Positions 1-6,809 of a stretch of 12,700 nt of DNA are shown in pieces. The DNA comes from JAKPQD01 sp029572965 (GTDB taxonomy: Bacteria > Bacteroidota > Bacteroidia > Bacteroidales > DTGW01). The position numbers and the translations under genes were made by a program. The DNA is taken from assembly GCA_035374585.1 (NCBI GenBank), contig DAOSPF010000079.1:1-12700 (forward strand). The letters run 5' to 3'. Every line of letters starts with the position of its first letter. Position 1 is the stretch's first letter. Under the pieces are notes generated by a model that did no database searches, was not told the origin of the DNA, and was given only the letters and a program-made list of their open reading frames with translations.

Positions 1-21
1 ACGGCAAGCCTTGAATTTTTG

Positions 22-47
22 TAACTTTTGCTTCAAGGCAAAAGTTA
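22..47. repeat. Perfect inverted repeat upstream of rnpA
   Basis: A 10-bp perfect stem, TAACTTTTGC at 22-31 and GCAAAAGTTA at 38-47, encloses a six-base loop TTCAAG. It would form a stable hairpin on either strand. It sits at the left edge of the window, about 140 bases before rnpA, and could be the transcription end of a gene lying to the left. I see no coding sequence in bases 1-188 that looks real. Interpretation as a terminator is inference; the inverted repeat itself is directly visible. Confidence 0.6.
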
Positions 48-163
48 GGAATGCCTCTAAATATCGAATAAGTAAGCTTTTTTATTATATTGAACTAACA
101 TAGATTCTAACATTTTGTACTGCCTCGTTTTCCAGCTTCTTCGACCCATAAACTTATTTCCAT

Positions 164-171
164 TATCTTTG
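164..171 (+). promoter_or_regulatory. Candidate -7 promoter box before rnpA
   Basis: TATCTTTG matches the Bacteroidota -7 consensus TAnnTTTG exactly and ends 17 bases before the rnpA ATG, giving a very short leader. I do not see a clear TTTG element at the usual upstream (-33) distance, so this is a moderate call. The TAnnTTTG consensus is established knowledge; use of this particular copy is inference. Confidence 0.42.
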
Positions 172-188
172 TTCATCAAATATCATTC

Positions 189-614
189 ATGGCCAATACT
201 TTTTGCAAGGAAGAACGGTTGTATAAAAAAAAGGAAATTGAGCAGGTTTATGACCAGTCAAAATCGTTTTTGTCTTATCCGCTCCGTTTTTCTTATAAAA
301 CAATTAAAAGTGAGACAACCGATCCCTTCGGGTATAAAGTGCTAATTACGGCCTCTAAAAAACGCTATAAAACGGCAGTTGAACGTAACCGTATCAAACG
401 ACTTTGCCGCGAAGCATTTCGTTTGAACAAAGATATACTCAATGGCGTTGAAGAAATACATGCTACACTGCTCATTGCTGTTACTTGTGTTTCGACTGAA
501 TTGCCTGCATATACCCAAGTTTCTGAACAAATGGCCAAAGGATTGGAAAAGATTAAAAAAGATATCATAACCACCCCTACCTCCTGCCTGAGGCAGGACA
601 AGCTCTCCTTTTAA
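189..614 (+). CDS. rnpA: Ribonuclease P protein component (RnpA)
   Basis: This is the protein subunit of RNase P, which with the RNA subunit removes the 5' leader of pre-tRNAs in the cytoplasm. The signature basic helix RNRIKRLCREAFR is present at residues 66-78, preceded by the expected strand VLITASKKRYKTAVE (51-65). The N-terminal part (KEERLYKKKEI) also fits the family. Length is 141 aa, slightly long because of the last fourteen residues (TTPTSCLRQDKLSF, 128-141). These are encoded by palindromic repeat DNA (CCTGCCT/AGGCAGG at 583-597, then CTCCTTT/AAAGGAG at 605-619, which contains the TAA stop). They are probably a recent extension and not part of the fold. The ATG at 189 follows a TATCTTTG box. 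yidD follows 181 bases downstream on the same strand, the usual gene order. Confidence 0.95.
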   Translation: MANTFCKEERLYKKKEIEQVYDQSKSFLSYPLRFSYKTIKSETTDPFGYKVLITASKKRYKTAVERNRIKRLCREAFRLNKDILNGVEEIHATLLIAVTCVSTELPAYTQVSEQMAKGLEKIKKDIITTPTSCLRQDKLSF

Positions 615-619
615 AGGAG
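583..619. repeat. Two adjacent palindromes overlapping the rnpA 3' end
   Basis: Two palindromes lie side by side. CCTGCCT-g-AGGCAGG spans 583-597 and CTCCTTT-t-AAAGGAG spans 605-619. They are joined by ACAAGCT. The first palindrome plus its tail GGACAAGCT resembles the element at 8120-8141 (17 of 22 positions identical by eye), so this looks like a dispersed repeat family. It overlaps the last codons and the stop of rnpA. It may also act as a weak terminator. Confidence 0.6.
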
Positions 620-690
620 GGAAACACCTCAATAATTTATAATTCAATGTTTAGTCAATACAATATTTTTTATAATCACATCACAAAAGA

Positions 691-726
691 CCCTTCGACT
701 CCGCTCAGGGTGACTGTTATCCTGAG
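691..726. repeat. GC-rich intergenic repeat between rnpA and yidD
   Basis: The stretch beginning CCCTTCGACTCCGCTCAGGG at 691-710 is much richer in G and C than its surroundings. It can fold in two ways: CCCT/AGGG within 691-710, or CTCAGG (704-709) with CCTGAG (721-726). I recognise this sequence type as a common dispersed intergenic element in Bacteroidota genomes (memory, not a search). No function can be assigned. Confidence 0.5.
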
Positions 727-769
727 TCCCGCTTAAAACAGGAAAGGATGTTTTCTAAATTTAATGGCA

Positions 770-777
770 TAGATTTG
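770..777 (+). promoter_or_regulatory. Candidate -7 promoter box before yidD
   Basis: TAGATTTG fits TAnnTTTG exactly and lies 18 bases before the yidD ATG. The upstream element is weak (a TTTT at 751-754, 15 bases away). If used, yidD would have a promoter independent of rnpA and a leader of about a dozen bases. Confidence 0.4.
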
Positions 778-795
778 TAATTTTTATTTGAAAAA

Positions 796-1035
796 ATGAA
801 AATACTGCATTACATAACAAAGTTTATTGTTTTCTTGCTGATTATACCAGTTAAGATTTATCAATATACGATATCGCCTATATTGCCAATGTCTTGCCGA
901 TATACACCAAGCTGTTCGGCTTATGCCATTGAAGCATTGAAGAAACACGGGCCAATTAAAGGTCTTTACCTGGCTACTAAGCGTATTTTATCCTGCAACC
1001 CTTGGGGGGGTAGTGGATACGACCCGGTTCCGTGA
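796..1035 (+). CDS. yidD: Membrane protein insertion efficiency factor YidD
   Basis: YidD is a small membrane-associated protein that assists YidC-dependent insertion of inner-membrane proteins. The 79-aa product has the family layout. A hydrophobic, amphipathic N-terminus (residues 4-20) is followed by the conserved block SPILPMSCRYTPSCSAYA (27-44), the helix EALKKHGPIKGLYLATKRIL (46-65), and the C-terminal CNPWGGSGYDPVP (67-79). The YTPSCS and NPW..GYDPVP elements are diagnostic. Length is normal for Bacteroidota members. It lies downstream of rnpA, as in many bacteria, and is followed by a strong hairpin terminator. A run of seven G at codons 69-71 is in frame and matches the expected NPWGGSG motif, so it is not a frameshift. 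Confidence 0.96.
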   Translation: MKILHYITKFIVFLLIIPVKIYQYTISPILPMSCRYTPSCSAYAIEALKKHGPIKGLYLATKRILSCNPWGGSGYDPVP

Positions 1036-1064
1036 CAATTAAAAATGAAAAATTAAGAATTGAT

Positions 1065-1104
1065 AAAAAAACGCCTTGTATTTTTGAAATGCAAAGCGTT
1101 TTTT
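1065..1104. terminator. Terminator hairpin after yidD
   Basis: AAAAAACGC (1066-1074) pairs perfectly with GCGTTTTTT (1096-1104), and TTG/CAA pairs further in. The T run at the 3' side makes it a Rho-independent terminator for yidD on the plus strand. The A run on the left makes it work equally for minus-strand transcripts arriving from the lipoprotein operon. Confidence 0.8.
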
Positions 1105-1162
1105 ACTATTGTATCCTTTTAAAATCAATTGCCCAACGTAATCCTATATAAAACTAACTATA

Positions 1163-1306
1163 TCATAAATTTACAGTACAAATTAAATATGGACTATGAT
1201 AAGTATAGTTTTTATTAGTATTTAGATAATATCCCAACCCCAACAATACTTCATCTCTAATAAAATAAGCCATGCTAAAATCTATAGGCCATCCATAGCC
1301 ACTGAA
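1163..1306 (-). pseudogene. Cut-off C-terminal part of the small beta-barrel-like gene
   Basis: After the TGA at 1307-1309, the same reading frame stays open for another 47 codons and ends in TGA at 1163-1165. The encoded segment begins FSGYGWPIDFSMAYFIRD and continues with GLGYYLNT. It has alternating aromatic and small residues typical of the last strands of an outer-membrane barrel and ends in TVNL. This is a natural continuation of the upstream 139 codons, so the gene was probably one 187-codon frame broken by a nonsense change, or a sequencing error. Use of TGA as tryptophan is unlikely because other genes here stop at TGA (yidD; the 12045-12572 gene). Confidence 0.6.
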
Positions 1307-1726
1307 TCAGATATTTTCATACCCTCTACTTCCAAATAAACCATGTGGAGGGATATATTTACCATGTTTATTACCAAATAAGTATGATACGCCAGCACTA
1401 AACTGTATCAAAACCTTACTTTCCTGATACTTATATCCAATCATTAAATCAGCATTAACAACATCTTCAGTATATTTATCCTGAAACCAATCTGGTTCAA
1501 GTAATGTACATAACGAATAATTTATTGTGGTAATTAACAGAACATTATTAAAATGTCTTCCAAAGCAATAGCCGGCATTGAATCCATATTTTCCTTTTTC
1601 AAGTTCACTATTTTTGGGTACTATTGTAGGCCCCATTTTTAAAGATGTTGAATACTTAATGCTATCATTAGCTAAAAGATAGCTTACTTGAAATATCAAA
1701 ATGTAAAACAATATAATTTTCTTCAT
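1307..1726 (-). CDS. Small secreted beta-barrel-like protein, truncated by in-frame TGA
   Basis: The 139-codon frame starts at an ATG at 1726 and has a clear signal peptide (KKIILFYILIFQVSYLLA, residues 2-19). The mature part has short strands rich in Tyr, Phe and Gly (for example KYGFNAGYCFGRHF, 46-59; LIQFSAGVSYLFGN, 106-119) that suggest a small outer-membrane beta-barrel or porin-like fold. I do not recognise a named family. It is the last gene of the minus-strand surface operon, starting 36 bases beyond the terminator-like hairpin that follows the third lipoprotein gene. The stop at 1307-1309 is probably premature, because the same frame continues with barrel-like sequence to 1163. A barrel lacking its last strands would not be expected to fold. 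Confidence 0.55.
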   Translation of the reverse strand: MKKIILFYILIFQVSYLLANDSIKYSTSLKMGPTIVPKNSELEKGKYGFNAGYCFGRHFNNVLLITTINYSLCTLLEPDWFQDKYTEDVVNADLMIGYKYQESKVLIQFSAGVSYLFGNKHGKYIPPHGLFGSRGYENI

Positions 1727-1768
1727 TTTACAACTTTTGCAGAATTTATATTCTAATAATTTTTAAAA

Positions 1769-1796
1769 ATAAGCAGGGCTGTTACACCCAGCTTAT
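1769..1796 (-). terminator. Hairpin after the third lipoprotein paralog
   Basis: Read on the minus strand, ATAAGC-t-GGG pairs with CCC-t-GCTTAT (1787-1796 with 1769-1778; one mismatch) around an eight-base loop, and is followed directly by TTTTT. It lies just after the ancestral stop codon (1800-1802) of the frameshifted lipoprotein gene and is a good Rho-independent terminator candidate. Confidence 0.6.
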
Positions 1797-1799
1797 CTA

Positions 1800-1893
1800 T
1801 TAGTACCATATAATATCCCTGTACACCGTACCTACCGCAACATAGACACTATCAACGTTTGCATTCCATTGATTATTCCTTTCATATTTAACT
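1800..1893 (-). pseudogene. Frameshifted C-terminus of lipoprotein paralog A
   Basis: In the neighbouring frame, the sequence after about base 1925 encodes SILGDHYQKYKVKYERNNQW and then VDSVYVAVGTVYRDIIWY, ending in TAA at 1800-1802. This matches the C-terminus of the paralog at 3215-3868 (VLGDSYVRYKLEI...IDSVYIAQGTVYRDTIWY) almost position for position. Removing one base from the A6 run at 1925-1930 (T6 on the coding strand) joins the two parts without a gap, giving DGFSILGDHY against DGITVLGDSY. It is therefore a single-base insertion in a homopolymer: a true frameshift, a slippage-based switch, or a sequencing error. Confidence 0.75.
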
Positions 1894-2463
1894 TTATATT
1901 TCTGATAATGATCGCCAAGAATAGAAAAAACCGTCTTTTAATCCAGCATCCCAAAAATAATGAGGACCGTTACCTTTTCCATCTAATATATCATTATCTA
2001 TATTGTATTTACTATTTGTAATATACAATATTACTGTATCTTCATCATTTTGAGGAAATTTATTCATCAAAACAGGGCTAAAATGAGCTATACCGTCTAA
2101 TTGGACTTTCACATCTATCTGATTCGAGCCAGGGTCAACTGGCATAATGCCAATACCAGCACCTCCTACAGTATACTCGAAATCGTAATTCTCCTTGAAA
2201 AAGTCTAAAACAGGCTCTTTGCCATCCAGTTCTACATGAAAGTAGCCATTAGCATCAGTTTTAGCTGAGTCAATCCTATTGCTCCCACCTCTGCTATATG
2301 GCAGGCCATCGTACATATAAACTGTTACGCCTTCTACAGGACTTCCTGAACCTGTGCTATACACATGCCCACTAACGGTAGTATGTGGCAAAGTGTTTTC
2401 TTCTTTTTGGCACCCAATAAACAAGAAAAGAAAAAGTACTAAAATTAAATTTCTGGTTTTCAT
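1894..2463 (-). CDS. Lipoprotein paralog A, carboxypeptidase-regulatory-like domain, frameshifted
   Basis: The start is the ATG at 2463, giving MKTRNLILVLFLFLFIGC, a lipoprotein signal with the modified Cys at 18; longer upstream frames lack sense. Residues about 28-115 form a small beta-sandwich resembling the carboxypeptidase regulatory-like fold: SGHVYSTGSGSPVEGVTVYMYDGLP, then NRIDSAKTDANGYFHVEL with the typical TDxxGxFxV turn. It is clearly paralogous to the two upstream genes (shared blocks KENYDFEYTV, GIGIMP, GNGPH). The annotated frame ends early with the unrelated SWRSLSEI because of a one-base shift in an A6 run at 1925-1930; the rest continues to 1800. It probably stood on the outer membrane as a surface lipoprotein. 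Ligand and role are unknown. Confidence 0.7.
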   Translation of the reverse strand: MKTRNLILVLFLFLFIGCQKEENTLPHTTVSGHVYSTGSGSPVEGVTVYMYDGLPYSRGGSNRIDSAKTDANGYFHVELDGKEPVLDFFKENYDFEYTVGGAGIGIMPVDPGSNQIDVKVQLDGIAHFSPVLMNKFPQNDEDTVILYITNSKYNIDNDILDGKGNGPHYFWDAGLKDGFFYSWRSLSEI

Positions 2464-2476
2464 TCTGTTTTTTATT

Positions 2477-2510
2477 AAACAGGTTGGAGCATAAAAATCC
2501 CAACCTGTTT
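2477..2510 (-). terminator. Hairpin between lipoprotein paralogs B and A
   Basis: AAACAGGTTGG (2477-2487) and CCAACCTGTTT (2500-2510) form a perfect 11-bp stem with a 12-base loop. It fills almost the whole gap between the stop of paralog B (2516) and the ATG of paralog A (2463). There is no proper T run after it on the minus strand, so it may be an attenuator or an mRNA 3'-end stabiliser and not a full terminator. Confidence 0.6.
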
Positions 2511-2515
2511 TAATT

Positions 2516-3163
2516 TTAGTAAAAAATAGTATCTGCCCATGTTGTAAAAGAAGGTACATATACGCTATCTATCCTTTCGTGCCATTCGCCTTTGATTTGA
2601 TACTTAAGCCAATAGTATGCATATTTATCCCCTTTTACGAGTCGTCCTTTATCTCCGGGCCATGTATTTAAGGTATGTGGCCCGTTCCCTAAATAATTTC
2701 CCGCATAAGGAACATTGATATACCTTCCAAAACCATACCAAACAGTGTCATTTTCATTACAGTTTCGTCCTTGAAGACAATATGGCTTAAAATATGCATA
2801 AGCATCTAATTCAAACTTTAAGTTCAGATTATTTCCAACATTCAAAGGCACAATTCCAATAACTGCACCTTCAACTGTATATTCAAAATCATAATTTTCT
2901 TTATACAGGTCTAAAACAGGCTCTTCTGCACTTAATTCTACATGAAAGAATCCAAATGCATCGGTATGAGTAGAATCTATCCGGTTACTTCCTTTGCTGC
3001 TACCGGGCAAGCCATCATAAATATAAACTGTTACCCCTTTGAGTGGTTTCTTTGTGCCAGAGTGATATATATAACCCTCTGCAATAGTATTTGGAGAGTT
3101 CTTTTCAGGCTCGCAACTATATAATATTAGTAGTAAAAAGCTAATAAATAAACAAGTTTTCAT
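2516..3163 (-). CDS. Lipoprotein paralog B, carboxypeptidase-regulatory-like domain
   Basis: The ATG at 3163 gives MKTCLFISFLLLILYSC, a lipoprotein signal with the lipid-accepting Cys at 17. The predicted product is 215 aa. An N-terminal beta-sandwich of carboxypeptidase regulatory-like type runs from GYIYHSGTKKPLKGVTVYIYDGLP to NRIDSTHTDAFGFFHVEL. A family-specific second half has GNYLGNGPHTLNTW and ends IDSVYVPSFTTWADTIFY. The second half contains paired Cys (YCLQGRNCNEND) not seen in the sister proteins. It is the middle of three tandem paralogs and, unlike paralog A, is intact. It is likely anchored in the outer membrane facing outward or the periplasm. No Pfam-level name can be given for the second half. 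Confidence 0.75.
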   Translation of the reverse strand: MKTCLFISFLLLILYSCEPEKNSPNTIAEGYIYHSGTKKPLKGVTVYIYDGLPGSSKGSNRIDSTHTDAFGFFHVELSAEEPVLDLYKENYDFEYTVEGAVIGIVPLNVGNNLNLKFELDAYAYFKPYCLQGRNCNENDTVWYGFGRYINVPYAGNYLGNGPHTLNTWPGDKGRLVKGDKYAYYWLKYQIKGEWHERIDSVYVPSFTTWADTIFY

Positions 3164-3185
3164 TTCTGTTTCAGTTGTAATAAAC

Positions 3186-3209
3186 AAGCGGGGCTTTACA
3201 ACCCCGCTT
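3186..3209 (-). terminator. Hairpin between lipoprotein paralogs C and B
   Basis: AAGCGGGG (3186-3193) pairs perfectly with CCCCGCTT (3202-3209) around an eight-base loop, and on the minus strand is followed by GTTTATT. It follows the stop of paralog C within six bases and precedes the ATG of paralog B by 22 bases. It resembles the hairpin after paralog A (both contain AAGC.GGG ... CCC.GCTT), so the hairpins may have been duplicated together with the genes. Confidence 0.6.
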
Positions 3210-3214
3210 ATATT

Positions 3215-3868
3215 CTAATACCATATAGTATCCCTATAAACAGTACCCTGCGCTATATATACACTATCTATAACCGTATTCATCAAATTGCTTTTTGTTA
3301 TTTCAAGTTTATACCTTACATAGGAATCACCTAATACAGTAATACCATCAGGTAATGACCACGAATAAATATGTGGCCCGTTTCCCAAATAGCTTGAAGG
3401 AGGAGATGGATTATCCCATTTTGAATATATATATACTGTTACTTTATCTTCAGAAAGAAAATTCACTTTATTCATTAAAATTGGATTAAAATAGGCTTCC
3501 CCATCAAGACGAATTTCTAAATTCTCATTTTTTGAACCTGCATCAAGAGGCATAATACCAATTGTAGCACCTCCCACTACGTAGGAAAATGAATAGCCTA
3601 CCTTATAAGGGAATATTACAGGCTCCTTGCCATCAAGTTCAATATGAAAATACCCACTTGAATCAGTTATTATAGAGTCCCTCCGGTCACTGCCTTTATT
3701 GCTATAAGGTAAACCATCATACATATATATCCATACACCAGCTAGAGGTCTGCCTGAACCTGTGCTAAATACATGCCCACTGGCAACAGTATGTGGAAGA
3801 GACTCTTCTGGTTCACAGCCAAACCCTATTAAGCAAAAAATAACAAGAAAAATTGAAATCCATTTCAT
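3215..3868 (-). CDS. Lipoprotein paralog C, carboxypeptidase-regulatory-like domain
   Basis: The product is 217 aa from the ATG at 3868, six bases after the stop of the hydrolase gene, so the two are almost certainly co-transcribed. The signal MKWISIFLVIFCLIGFGC has its lipobox Cys at 18. Residues about 28-112 carry the regulatory-like beta-sandwich: SGHVFSTGSGRPLAGVWIYM, then RRDSIITDSSGYFHIEL. The second half contains YLGNGPHIYSW, LGDSYVRYKLEI and the C-terminal IDSVYIAQGTVYRDTIWY shared with the other copies. It is intact and is the reference copy that exposes the frameshift in paralog A. Lipidation and outer-membrane location are inferred. It may be an accessory to the hydrolase, but only gene order supports that. 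Confidence 0.78.
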   Translation of the reverse strand: MKWISIFLVIFCLIGFGCEPEESLPHTVASGHVFSTGSGRPLAGVWIYMYDGLPYSNKGSDRRDSIITDSSGYFHIELDGKEPVIFPYKVGYSFSYVVGGATIGIMPLDAGSKNENLEIRLDGEAYFNPILMNKVNFLSEDKVTVYIYSKWDNPSPPSSYLGNGPHIYSWSLPDGITVLGDSYVRYKLEITKSNLMNTVIDSVYIAQGTVYRDTIWY

Positions 3869-3874
3869 ACAAAT

Positions 3875-6808
3875 CTATTTATTAAGAATTATCTTTTCAT
3901 TATAACTAACCCCATTAATGCTAACAGCAACAAAATAAATACCATTGGCCAAATTTGTCAAATCAAGTATTTCTTTTTCTGAATTTACCTTATTTGACAT
4001 TACTTTATTGCCAAAAACATTCGTTACAATAAACATACCTTCAATAACATTTTCGCCAGTTACAACAATATTTATAGTTCCACCAGATGGATTAGGAAAA
4101 ATGCTTACATTTTTGTCTAACTGCTTGAATATATTTATTTCAGTTGGCTTTTCCTGATTATCATCATACGAAAATACTTTACCAACAAAAGGAGAAGTAA
4201 TAGGATAGGATACTGGTTTGGGCTGTACTTGGGCAAGTTCAGACTTTTTAGAAACAGATGCCCCAACTTTTACCTTTATTTTTGCACCTTTTACAGCCTT
4301 AGCACCCGGCAAGAACTTGACACTGTTAGTCGCACTTAAATTTACGTCAGCACCAGAGTTAAAAGCAATGTTGTTTTTGCCGTTTTTACTGCCCAGCTTT
4401 ATCCAATTGGTTGCCTTAATTTTCACAGAGCCTGAAATTGATTGAGAATTGTTTTGGTTGGGTCTGAGCCTTGGCCGTTGAATAGTATCTAAATCCCATT
4501 CATTTAAATACTGAGTTACTTTTTCCCCCGTACTTTTACTAATCCTCACATGCTCCTCGTTTGCACCAGCCATGCTGTAAGTATCGTCAAAAGGGATCTG
4601 GCTTTTGTAGGTTACTTTAAGGTCGCTCCCTGTGCGATGTACATTGTATTGGTCGGGCACAATTCCAAAGGCAGAGCATGTAGGCATAAAAGTAGCCCAC
4701 CTGTTTTGTGTATTAGCAATAATATCAGGTTTGTTTTCGTTATCAGCATTCATATTAAAATCATACAATGCCGAATGCCAACCGCCAGGTGAATTTTCAT
4801 AACCTATTTGATAATTGGTATAGAGAGTATAATCATCATCTGAGTTATAATCATCTACTTCTCCTTTAAAAAGAGCGCAATATGAATTGTTATTGACATT
4901 GTTATTATTGTTTAGCCAAATACGCACGTCCCATTCAATTGCACCAAACAAAGCAGAAGCCCCCACAGCCCTGAGGTAAGCAATTTCTTTAATATTATCT
5001 GAATACAAGTTAGTATTTCCACCATTAGAGATAGCTATATTCCGCGATAATTTTGGATATTTTAAGCTGTGTAAAGTGTTGTACAATTGATAGAAATTGT
5101 ACAATGGGTTTGGAGTACCAGTATGGCCTTGTGCTACCATTGATTGATAATGCAGCAATAACATTTGCTTTGCAGCAGGGCTGTTTAATGCACCTAAGCT
5201 AGCTAGCAAACTTCCATTTTCATGATTTGAGAGGTCGTCAAGGTAATGTATAGCCCATTGCAAACTTAAAGGTATGTAGGCTCCTTCTTGTGGAGAATCA
5301 AACGAAAACCATTCCCGAACAAGAGGTTCATCACCCAATATTTCAGCAGAATCCAAAGCAATACGGGTAATTATTCCTCCCATGCTGGGGCCAATAATAA
5401 CATTTTCTTCCGTTTGGTTATCCCTTAATGATCCACTATTAATCACTTCTTTCAAGAATCGTCTAAACCAATATGCATTAGTCCTTATATCACCGGCCCC
5501 TTTCAAAAAGTTGACGATAACCAAATCGTAATTACTTGCTTGTAGAGTACTTACAAGTCCGGCACTTTTGCTTTGATATTCAGGAAATTCTTCACTATTG
5601 TACCATGGTGAAGGGTCACCATTTACAAGCTCATAAATACCCCGAGTATCCTTTGAATAAGTAAGCTGCTCATCAAGTTTCTCAATATAGGTCTGAATAA
5701 AATCCCTCTTATCTCCCGGATCAAAACCATCACAAACAATAATAGGCTTTCGCAATTTTCCGGTTTTATTTGAAGGGGCAAACAAAATGCTAGCTTCAAT
5801 ATCACAATTTGAATAATCATATAATGTTTGCCATTTTTGACACAACCCATTAATTGTCATCAAACAGTGATATCCTGCTGTTATTACTTTAGAACTTGGA
5901 AAAAAAATTTTATAACTTGGCTCAACAGATGTGCTTTTTAATTTACTGGTTTTAACATCAGAAGCCTGAGGCACGAGGTCTGAGCCACTATGCAAGACTG
6001 TAAAATGCGAAATAACCTTTCTTTGTTTGTTTTCACCATTTTTCACATAGGTCAGCCTTACCTTAGCTTCAACATATTGTGTTTTTGCACTAAAACTAAT
6101 GGATTGAGGTTCGTCCCAGTCAAAAGTTTTCCAACCATTGCCAAAGTTCGCTTCTATTTTTATAACAGAATCATTAGAATTAGTGAAAAACATATTCCTG
6201 TAAAAAGCAACCTGAATATTGTCACCATGCATACGAATATTAAAAGGGCTTGCCAAAAAGCAACGACGGGTGGCAAAAATGCTGTCATATCCGGAGGTCA
6301 AGGTCATAGCAGTATCAGTTAATTCAGCTAATTTACTCAAAAAAGCTTTTTTACGTACCTTATTGTATGAATAATCCATGATGGCAATTGGATATATTTG
6401 TTCCCATCGCATTTTATGGTACGCAAATTCATACACACTATCAAGGTTAGGAAAATAAACTGAATCATTGGCAGCTTTTTGCAAATGCTTAACAACTCGT
6501 CTAAAAACTGCATAATCACAAGTCTTCACCCTGCTTTTGCCATTGAATAAACCCATATCGTTTTTAAACTTCACACGATCAATCAATATCCCTGTCGGAA
6601 TTTTTGCACTATCTATATTTCGCAGGTACCAGCCGGGGTTTTGTTTATACACATCTTTAGTAATCACACTTGCCGTATCTTCATCGCTGTAGGTTTCTTC
6701 TTCCTGGGCTTGCATCTTTATGATGCACAAAACTAATATGCAAAGTACAAGCAGTATTGTCTTTGCTCCCCTTTCCTTCGGAAAGGGGTTGGGGGATAGG
6801 CATTTCAT
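3875..6808 (-). CDS. T9SS-exported alpha/beta hydrolase (lipase/esterase-like)
   Basis: This 977-aa protein is predicted to be exported by a signal peptide (h-region ILLVLCILVLCII, 18-30, ending MQAQ) and then by the type IX system through a C-terminal type A sorting domain (901-977; VSIFPNPSGGTINIVV...GNKVM...LANGIYFVAV). The centre looks like an alpha/beta hydrolase. KPIIVCDGFDPGDKRD (354-369) is the first strand and oxyanion region, GPSMGG (473-478) is the nucleophile elbow with Ser475, DSPQEGA (504-510) follows, and NEEHV (750-754) is a plausible catalytic His753. An Asn run occurs at 633-641. Residues about 788-850 form a beta-repeat of the NLSATNSVKFLPGAKA type common before T9SS tails. 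Residues 2-14 (KCLSPNPFPKERG) are encoded by an intergenic-type palindrome. The start is the ATG at 6808, one base after the upstream stop (TAA-G-ATG), so translation is probably coupled. The substrate is unknown. Confidence 0.8.
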   Translation of the reverse strand: MKCLSPNPFPKERGAKTILLVLCILVLCIIKMQAQEEETYSDEDTASVITKDVYKQNPGWYLRNIDSAKIPTGILIDRVKFKNDMGLFNGKSRVKTCDYAVFRRVVKHLQKAANDSVYFPNLDSVYEFAYHKMRWEQIYPIAIMDYSYNKVRKKAFLSKLAELTDTAMTLTSGYDSIFATRRCFLASPFNIRMHGDNIQVAFYRNMFFTNSNDSVIKIEANFGNGWKTFDWDEPQSISFSAKTQYVEAKVRLTYVKNGENKQRKVISHFTVLHSGSDLVPQASDVKTSKLKSTSVEPSYKIFFPSSKVITAGYHCLMTINGLCQKWQTLYDYSNCDIEASILFAPSNKTGKLRKPIIVCDGFDPGDKRDFIQTYIEKLDEQLTYSKDTRGIYELVNGDPSPWYNSEEFPEYQSKSAGLVSTLQASNYDLVIVNFLKGAGDIRTNAYWFRRFLKEVINSGSLRDNQTEENVIIGPSMGGIITRIALDSAEILGDEPLVREWFSFDSPQEGAYIPLSLQWAIHYLDDLSNHENGSLLASLGALNSPAAKQMLLLHYQSMVAQGHTGTPNPLYNFYQLYNTLHSLKYPKLSRNIAISNGGNTNLYSDNIKEIAYLRAVGASALFGAIEWDVRIWLNNNNNVNNNSYCALFKGEVDDYNSDDDYTLYTNYQIGYENSPGGWHSALYDFNMNADNENKPDIIANTQNRWATFMPTCSAFGIVPDQYNVHRTGSDLKVTYKSQIPFDDTYSMAGANEEHVRISKSTGEKVTQYLNEWDLDTIQRPRLRPNQNNSQSISGSVKIKATNWIKLGSKNGKNNIAFNSGADVNLSATNSVKFLPGAKAVKGAKIKVKVGASVSKKSELAQVQPKPVSYPITSPFVGKVFSYDDNQEKPTEINIFKQLDKNVSIFPNPSGGTINIVVTGENVIEGMFIVTNVFGNKVMSNKVNSEKEILDLTNLANGIYFVAVSINGVSYNEKIILNK
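6772..6800. repeat. Palindromic repeat inside the hydrolase N-terminus
   Basis: CCTTTCC-ttc-GGAAAGG, embedded in a CCCC...GGGG context at about 6769-6787, followed by TTGGGGGATAGG, encodes the residues LSPNPFPKERG at the start of the hydrolase. I recognise this GC-rich sequence from memory as a common intergenic element of Bacteroidota. Here it is translated ahead of the signal peptide. Confidence 0.5.
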
Positions 6809-6809
6809 C

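Noticed and set aside
1009..1021. Possible frameshift at the G7 run in yidD
   Set aside because: The frame as read gives the expected NPWGG.GYDPVP terminus, so the run is correct.
1307..1309. TGA read as an amino acid (recoded TGA)
   Set aside because: yidD and the 12045-12572 gene use TGA as a normal stop, and tryptophan is encoded by TGG throughout; no recoding signal is visible. A nonsense change is simpler.
2464..2559. Longer start for lipoprotein paralog A upstream of 2463
   Set aside because: The extra residues are encoded by the intergenic hairpin and would destroy the lipoprotein signal peptide.
5990..6322. 110-codon plus-strand frame opposite the hydrolase gene
   Set aside because: It is antisense to a well-supported gene with domain motifs and has no features of its own.
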